Assembly (NCBI GenBank): GCA_045580815.1
Contig: JAZNOL010000035.1
Coordinates: forward strand, 1 to 10,055
Direction of reading: 5' to 3'
Source: JAZNOL01 sp045580815
GTDB taxonomy: Bacteria; Bacillota; Clostridia; RUG12999
DNA length: 10,055 nt
Below are positions 6,924 to 10,055 of this stretch, piece after piece (within the stretch, counting starts at the first letter, position 1; each line of letters starts with the position of its first letter). Below the pieces are notes generated by a model. That model was not told the origin of the DNA. It was given only the letters and a program-made list of their open reading frames with translations, and searched no databases. The translations under genes were made by a program, and so were the position numbers.

Positions 6924-7415
6924 ATGAATAAAAAGAATGTTTCGCCCACAAAAAGCGAATTTTATACAAATTTAATGCTCATTACCGTACTGGAAGCATT
7001 AATTCTTCTTATTTTCCAGTTGGCAATTTTTAATGCAAGTTCGATAATTACAATGTATGCACCCATATGGAGATATATTCTTCCGACTGTTTTTTATGCA
7101 TCGGCGGCTTTTTCTGTTGTATTTATAATTGCAACTGTTGCCAAATCGCAGAAAAAAACATCATTCCTGCCGCTTGCCAAATTTTTTGTGTACCTTACAC
7201 TGGTAGCGGCTATAATGAGATATATTCCCAATAAGGAATCCGTTGAAACAGTCGGCAAATATGTCGTAAACTTTGAACGTGGTCAAAAAATTGCAGGCAT
7301 CACATCAATCATTTATATTATTGCTTCATTTGTGTACTATGCCGTTTTATCACGTATATCCGAAAAAGAATCTTCCTCAACAAAAACAAAAAAGATTGTT
7401 CATAAAAAGAAATAA
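6924..7415 (+). CDS. Hypothetical integral membrane protein with four predicted helices, 163 aa
   Basis: ATG at 6924 has TTGGAGG ending 7 nt upstream; an in-frame TTG at 6912 is part of that site, so I did not use it. I do not recognise the family. Four hydrophobic segments are evident at about residues 17-36, 50-72, 83-99 and 122-143, separated by short loops. The loop with IPNKESVETVGKYVVNFERG (101-120) is the largest polar segment. The N-terminus (MNKKNVSPTKSE) and the last 20 residues (SSSTKTKKIVHKKK end) are strongly basic, suggesting both termini face the cytoplasm. No catalytic or metal motif is visible. The gene has its own sigma-A promoter and terminator, so it is an independent unit between spo0A and rhaA and gives no operon clue to its role. 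Confidence 0.8.
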   Translation: MNKKNVSPTKSEFYTNLMLITVLEALILLIFQLAIFNASSIITMYAPIWRYILPTVFYASAAFSVVFIIATVAKSQKKTSFLPLAKFFVYLTLVAAIMRYIPNKESVETVGKYVVNFERGQKIAGITSIIYIIASFVYYAVLSRISEKESSSTKTKKIVHKKK

Positions 7416-7421
7416 TTTTTG

Positions 7422-7460
7422 CAGCAGAGGTCTTAATTGACTTCTGCTGTTATTTTTTTC
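7422..7460 (+). terminator. Intrinsic terminator after the membrane protein gene
   Basis: CAGCAGAGGTC (7422-7432) pairs with GACTTCTGCTG (7439-7449), 11 bp with one G-U, around a TTAATT loop, followed by TTATTTTTTTC. Confidence 0.88.
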
Positions 7461-7468
7461 TTAATATA

Positions 7469-7497
7469 TTGACTTTTATCCAAAAACATTGTATAAT
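7469..7497 (+). promoter_or_regulatory. Sigma-A promoter of rhaA
   Basis: TTGACT (7469-7474), 17-bp spacer, TATAAT (7492-7497). Transcription would start near 7504, at a GGATGAT/ATCATCC hairpin (7505-7511 with 7518-7524) lying at the 5' end of a leader of about 105 nt. A 5'-end stem of this sort may stabilise the mRNA or be a repressor target. Confidence 0.82.
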
Positions 7498-7539
7498 TAA
7501 GTGAGGATGATTTAATCATCATCCGGGAGGGATAATTCT

Positions 7540-7581
7540 ATGCTTCTTATCGTCCGGCAGATAAGAGTTTTTTGCATTTAA
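7540..7581 (+). CDS. Possible 13-aa leader peptide in the rhaA leader
   Basis: ATG at 7540 is preceded by GGGAGG (7525-7530) at 9-nt spacing, a better ribosome-binding site than that of rhaA itself. It reads MLLIVRQIRVFCI and stops at TAA 7579-7581, 30 nt before rhaA. Its codons run through the hairpin and T-run at 7544-7573, the layout expected if ribosome position influences RNA folding. The peptide matches nothing I recognise. It could also be a chance open frame behind a purine-rich stretch. Confidence 0.4.
   Translation: MLLIVRQIRVFCI
7544..7573 (+). promoter_or_regulatory. Terminator-like hairpin (candidate attenuator) in the rhaA leader
   Basis: TTCTTATC (7544-7551) pairs with GATAAGAG (7560-7567), 8 bp with one G-U, loop GTCCGGCA, directly followed by six Ts (7568-7573). 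The stem is AU-rich and so weaker than the other terminators here, as is common for conditional ones. The loop TCCGGC (7553-7558) is complementary to GCCGGG (7589-7594) next to the rhaA ribosome-binding site, so an alternative or pseudoknot pairing that hides the site is possible. No known riboswitch class was recognised. Confidence 0.4.
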
Positions 7582-7611
7582 TTTTACAGCCGGGGAAAGG
7601 TACTGACAATT

Positions 7612-8853
7612 ATGAGTTATTTGGAGGCAAAAAAAAGATATGCCGAAATCGGTGTTGATACCGATGCGGCAATCGAAAAACTTAAAAACATTCCCGTTTC
7701 GCTTCATTGCTGGCAGGGCGATGACGTTACCGGTTTTGACCACGATGGTCCGCTTACAGGCGGTATCCAGACAACAGGAAACTATCCCGGCAAAGCAAGA
7801 ACACCGGAGCAGCTTATGGCTGACATGGATAAGGCAATCAGCCTTATGCCCGGTGCAAAAAAACTCAATGTTCATGCTTGCTATGCAATTTTTGAGGACG
7901 GTGAATTTGTTGACCGTGACAAGCTTGAGCCCAAGCATTTTGCAAAATGGGTAGAGTTTGCAAAAGAAAGAAACATGGGTATAGATTTCAACCCAACATT
8001 CTTCTCTCACGACAAGGTCAAGGATGGGCTCACACTCTCAAGTCCCGACAAAGCAACACGTGATTTCTGGATTGAACACGGCAAGGCTTGTATCAGAATT
8101 TCACAGTATTTTGCAGAAGAAACAGGTATTCCCTGCGTAATGAACATCTGGACAGGCGACGGATATAAAGATATTCCGGCTGACCGCATGGGACCCAGAA
8201 TGAGATATAAAGATTCTATTGAGCAGATTTTATCCGAACCCTTTGACAAAAATCTTGTTAAACCCTGCGTAGAATCAAAGGTTTTCGGTGTGGGCGTTGA
8301 GGCGTTTACATCAGGCTCGGCAGAGTTTACACTGAGCTTTGCGGCAACTCACGACGGCTGTCTGCCTCTTATGGACAACGGTCACTATCACCCCACAGAG
8401 GTTGTTTCGGATAAAATTCCGGCACTCCTTTGCTTCTTCCCCGAAATTGCATTGCATATCACAAGAGGCATCCGCTGGGACAGCGACCACGTTGTTCTTC
8501 TGGATGACGAAACAAAAGAAATGGCAAAAGAAATTGTTCGTTGCGGCGGACTTGACAAGGTTTATATGGCGCTTGATTTCTTTGATGCAAGCATAAACAG
8601 AATTTCTGCATGGGTTGTAGGCTTCAGAAGCTGGCAGAAAGCACTTCTCTCGGCACTTTGCACACCTAACGAAATGCTTGCTAAACTTCAGGACGAAAAC
8701 CGTCTTACAGAGCTGATGGTTGCTCAGGAAGACGTGAAAATGTATCCTTTCGGCGAGGTTTGGGAAGAATACTGCAACCGGTGCGGCGTTCCTGCATTCG
8801 GCTGGTATGACGAAGTTAAAAAATACGAGGACGAAGTTCTCTTGAAAAGATAA
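7612..8853 (+). CDS. rhaA: L-rhamnose isomerase (EC 5.3.1.14), 413 aa
   Basis: The cytoplasmic enzyme converts L-rhamnose to L-rhamnulose, the first step of rhamnose use, as a metal-dependent (Mn2+) (beta/alpha)8-barrel. The sequence is full length for the family and typical throughout: SLHCWQGDDVTGF (30-42), GGIQTTGNYPGKARTPEQL (50-68), GIDFNPTFFSHDKV (123-136), THDGCLPLMDNGHYHPTE (246-263) and RGIRWDSDHVVLLDDE (285-300). His258, Asp290 and Asp292 align by position with the metal-binding His262, Asp294 and Asp296 of the E. coli enzyme. The start fits the family; AAAGG is 11 nt upstream, somewhat far. The gene stands alone: no rhaB, rhaD, transporter or regulator is next to it, so the rest of the pathway must lie elsewhere. 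Expression may be controlled through the structured leader. Confidence 0.96.
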   Translation: MSYLEAKKRYAEIGVDTDAAIEKLKNIPVSLHCWQGDDVTGFDHDGPLTGGIQTTGNYPGKARTPEQLMADMDKAISLMPGAKKLNVHACYAIFEDGEFVDRDKLEPKHFAKWVEFAKERNMGIDFNPTFFSHDKVKDGLTLSSPDKATRDFWIEHGKACIRISQYFAEETGIPCVMNIWTGDGYKDIPADRMGPRMRYKDSIEQILSEPFDKNLVKPCVESKVFGVGVEAFTSGSAEFTLSFAATHDGCLPLMDNGHYHPTEVVSDKIPALLCFFPEIALHITRGIRWDSDHVVLLDDETKEMAKEIVRCGGLDKVYMALDFFDASINRISAWVVGFRSWQKALLSALCTPNEMLAKLQDENRLTELMVAQEDVKMYPFGEVWEEYCNRCGVPAFGWYDEVKKYEDEVLLKR

Positions 8854-8889
8854 TTTACATAAAAATCATTATAAAAATTAATGAAAAAC

Positions 8890-8926
8890 GGAAGTGGCAG
8901 AAAGTAATTTCGCCACTTCCACTTTT
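8890..8926. terminator. Bidirectional intrinsic terminator between rhaA and spoVM
   Basis: GGAAGTGGC (8890-8898) pairs perfectly with GCCACTTCC (8912-8920). On the plus strand ACTTTTATAT follows, and on the minus strand GTTTTTCATTAATTTTT, so the same hairpin can end both the rhaA transcript and the converging spoVM transcript. Confidence 0.85.
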
Positions 8927-8983
8927 ATATATAATTGTATCTTTTGCAAATTTCGCAGTATAATTATAATATATGTACACACA

Positions 8984-9052
8984 TTACATTCTGAAAATAG
9001 TTCTCACGATTCCCGATAAAAATCCCGGCATTTTAAAAACCACAATCTTCAT
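8984..9052 (-). CDS. spoVM: SpoVM-like sporulation peptide, 22 aa
   Basis: ATG at 9052 has a near-perfect AAAGGAG 7 nt upstream and encodes MKIVVFKMPGFLSGIVRTIF-RM. It lines up without gaps with Bacillus subtilis SpoVM (MKFYTIKLPKFLGGIVRAML...): MK start, hydrophobic patch, K7, Pro9, F11-L12, G14-I15-V16-R17. In that organism the amphipathic helix recognises the convex forespore membrane and anchors SpoIVA to begin coat assembly; Pro9 is essential for this and is kept here. The peptide is a few residues shorter than the Bacillus form (26 aa) and lacks its charged tail. It is the second gene of a small minus-strand unit, 21 nt after a two-helix membrane protein gene, and ends before a shared terminator. 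Very small size is the main uncertainty; the ribosome-binding site and residue match make it convincing. Confidence 0.85.
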   Translation of the reverse strand: MKIVVFKMPGFLSGIVRTIFRM

Positions 9053-9073
9053 TTTACATCTCCTTTCAAAAAT

Positions 9074-9226
9074 TCAGCGCTTGCAAATCAGCGCAAGCCC
9101 TGCCCAGATAAGCAAAAAACCAAGCGCCACGCATATCCATGATGAAGGCAACCACATGACAACAACAACGCTTATCCCGGCAGATACGGTGACTATTCCG
9201 CAACAAAATCTGCTCAGCTTATGCAC
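9074..9226 (-). CDS. Small two-helix membrane protein, 50 aa, upstream of spoVM
   Basis: The frame is open from a stop at 9233-9235. The only good start is GTG at 9226, with AAAAAGGA about 10 nt upstream; an ATG at 9157 would give only 27 aa and lacks a site. The translation begins VHKLSRFCCGIVTVSAGISV and has two hydrophobic segments (about residues 7-27 and 30-47) with a Pro-Ser-Ser turn between them, ending LICKR. Its size and layout resemble the many uncharacterised 45-60-residue hairpin membrane proteins of Clostridia. Its position directly ahead of spoVM suggests co-expression during sporulation, but that is inference. Confidence 0.58.
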   Translation of the reverse strand: MHKLSRFCCGIVTVSAGISVVVVMWLPSSWICVALGFLLIWAGLALICKR

Positions 9227-9252
9227 CTTGCATCATTCCTTTTTTTTGATAT

Positions 9253-9281
9253 ATTATATACTATTCCGCAGACTTATTTTT
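9253..9281 (-). promoter_or_regulatory. Weak candidate promoter for the small membrane protein-spoVM unit
   Basis: On the minus strand TATAAT reads from 9258 to 9253, about 27 nt before the GTG start. At the right distance upstream there is only AAAAAT, far from TTGACA. A sporulation sigma factor (sigma-E would be expected from spoVM biology) might be used instead, but I could not fit a clear sigma-E consensus. Confidence 0.3.
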
Positions 9282-9319
9282 TGTTACGGATTTTATTTTT
9301 AAAATTATCAAAAAAACAC

Positions 9320-9348
9320 TTGACAAACGAAAAAAAATATGATACAAT
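9320..9348 (+). promoter_or_regulatory. Sigma-A promoter of the rplU operon
   Basis: Perfect TTGACA (9320-9325), 17-bp spacer, TACAAT (9343-9348). Start of transcription is expected near 9355, just ahead of the structured leader. Strong promoter, as expected for ribosomal protein genes. Confidence 0.9.
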
Positions 9349-9357
9349 CTATAGTTA

Positions 9358-9408
9358 GCCGCGCGGGGCAGGTTCTAAATCCGCATTTGCGGTACCTGGT
9401 TGTCCGGC
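9358..9408 (+). ncRNA. Ribosomal protein L21 leader (cis-regulatory RNA)
   Basis: Three nested helices can be drawn: GCCG (9358-9361) with CGGC (9405-9408), CAGGT (9369-9373) with ACCTG (9394-9398), and CCGC (9381-9384) with GCGG (9389-9392). The sequence TCTAAAT before the inner stem and GGTACCTGG after it fit what I recall of the Firmicute L21 leader. These leaders lie upstream of rplU and are thought to bind L21 or L27 to lower expression when the protein is in excess. Location 28 nt before the L21 start codon supports the call. Confidence 0.72.
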
Positions 9409-9435
9409 GAGTATGGAGGATGGAGGTGCAATTTG

Positions 9436-9744
9436 ATGTACGCAGTTATTGAAACAGGCGGAAAACAGTACAAAGTAGCTGAAGGCGATGTTATTTTCGT
9501 TGAAAAACTCGGCGCTGCTGAAGGTGAAACAGTTAACTTTGCTGTTACTGCTATTATTGACGGCGAAAATTCTAAAATCGGTACACCGGTTGTTGATGGT
9601 GCTTCTGTTGAAGCAGCTGTTCTTGCTAACACAAAAGGCAAAAAAGTAAGAATTTTCAAGTACAAACCCAAAAAAGGCTATCACAAACGCCAGGGTCACA
9701 GACAGCCGCTTGACAAAATCGAAATTAAAGCAATCAAAGCGTAA
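9436..9744 (+). CDS. rplU: 50S ribosomal protein L21, 102 aa
   Basis: L21 binds 23S rRNA in the large ribosomal subunit. ATG at 9436 starts the classic MYAVIETGGKQYKV, with GGAGG ending 9 nt upstream; the frame stays open to a TTG at 9400 in the leader, which is not used. Family landmarks follow: EGDVIFVEKL (16-25), a central AAVLANTKGKKVRIFKYKPK (about 58-77) and the C-terminal KKGYHKRQGHRQPLDKIEI. The length is typical. The stop overlaps the start of prp by one base (TAATG), so the two are translationally coupled; the L27 gene is expected after prp. Confidence 0.97.
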   Translation: MYAVIETGGKQYKVAEGDVIFVEKLGAAEGETVNFAVTAIIDGENSKIGTPVVDGASVEAAVLANTKGKKVRIFKYKPKKGYHKRQGHRQPLDKIEIKAIKA

Positions 9745-10055
9745 TGACTACTATCACTTTTTTTGAAAAAGAAAACGCTTTTTGCGGCTTTTCGGTTAAA
9801 GGCCACAGCGGATATGCAGATGAGGGCAGCGACATTGTTTGCAGTGCAATTTCATCGTGCACAGAAATGCTCGGTTTCGGTATTGCAGAGGTTTTTGGCG
9901 AAAAACGCGGAAATCTTTCGATTAACGAAAAAACCACCGAAATTTCGTTTGAAATTCCTGAAAATATAACAGAAACCGAAAACGACAAGTGGAAACTTCT
10001 TGTCGGTATGTTTTTCGGCTATATGACAGAGCTTGAAAATTCGTACAAAAAATAC
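9744..10055 (+). CDS. prp: Ribosomal-processing cysteine protease Prp (3' end cut by window edge)
   Basis: The gene starts inside the rplU stop codon and has 104 codons in the window with no stop; the family is about 105-115 aa, so almost all is present. The signature GHSGYADEGSDIVCSAISSC (20-39) holds the catalytic pair His21 and Cys33 spaced as in Staphylococcus aureus Prp (His22, Cys34). Prp removes an N-terminal extension from ribosomal protein L27, which is necessary for ribosome assembly in Firmicutes. Its place between rplU and rpmA is the usual one and predicts that L27 here carries the extension. The C-terminal stretch ending ELENSYKKY is also family-like. Confidence 0.92.
   Translation, partial: MTTITFFEKENAFCGFSVKGHSGYADEGSDIVCSAISSCTEMLGFGIAEVFGEKRGNLSINEKTTEISFEIPENITETENDKWKLLVGMFFGYMTELENSYKKY

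Noticed and set aside
7519..8010. Minus-strand open frame opposite rhaA
   Set aside because: Rich in Cys and rare combinations, without start signals, and fully antisense to a conserved enzyme gene.
8973..9302. A 109-codon plus-strand open frame between rhaA and rplU
   Set aside because: It has no ribosome-binding site, low-complexity composition, and lies antisense to the much better supported spoVM and two-helix protein genes.
9400..9435. Extended L21 starting at TTG 9400
   Set aside because: It would translate the L21 leader's 3' part and the GGAGG site; all L21 proteins start at the MYAVI-type sequence.

Overview
The window looks like chromosome of a low-GC, endospore-forming Firmicute of class Clostridia. 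It carries a spo0A homologue, a tiny spoVM-like gene and the start of the rplU-prp(-rpmA) ribosomal operon. AGGAGG ribosome-binding sites are strong throughout, and the plus-strand promoters are textbook TTGAC-/TATAAT with 17-bp spacers. The species cannot be named from this sequence alone.

Region 1 (1-5729, minus strand) is a compact run of eight siphophage-type tail genes in canonical order: tail-completion/minor capsid protein, major tail tube, Gp15-type protein, tape measure, distal tail (Dit), Gp37-like tail-associated protein, a baseplate/fibre accessory protein, and a BppU-like fibre protein that runs off the left edge. Gaps are 2-70 nt and nearly every gene has a good Shine-Dalgarno site; three appear to start at TTG or GTG. 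Two things are odd. The tape measure is only 170 aa. The upstream end of the run stops at the tail-completion gene: where connector, capsid, portal and terminase genes would be expected there is about 250 bp of AT-rich intergenic DNA and then spo0A. This looks like a tail-only, possibly domesticated phage-tail-like (tailocin-like) locus with a miniature tail, or else a partly eroded prophage.

Region 2 (5730-7460) is the divergent intergenic region, with a clear promoter for spo0A and several TGTAAA-type repeats. It is followed by a Spo0A whose DNA-binding domain is well conserved but whose receiver domain is atypical, a terminator, and a monocistronic four-helix membrane protein of unknown function with its own promoter and terminator.

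Region 3 (7461-8925) is a single L-rhamnose isomerase gene (rhaA). Its leader is about 105 nt and holds a possible 13-codon leader peptide overlapping a hairpin followed by six Ts, which suggests attenuation. The gene ends at a terminator usable from both strands.

Region 4 (8926-9300, minus strand) contains two very small genes: a 50-aa two-helix membrane protein and, just downstream, a 22-residue SpoVM homologue (coat-anchoring amphipathic peptide, Pro9 kept).

Region 5 (9301-10055, plus) is a strong promoter, a structured leader matching the L21-leader arrangement, rplU (L21), and prp (the cysteine protease that trims L27), overlapping by one base. rpmA is expected just past the right edge.
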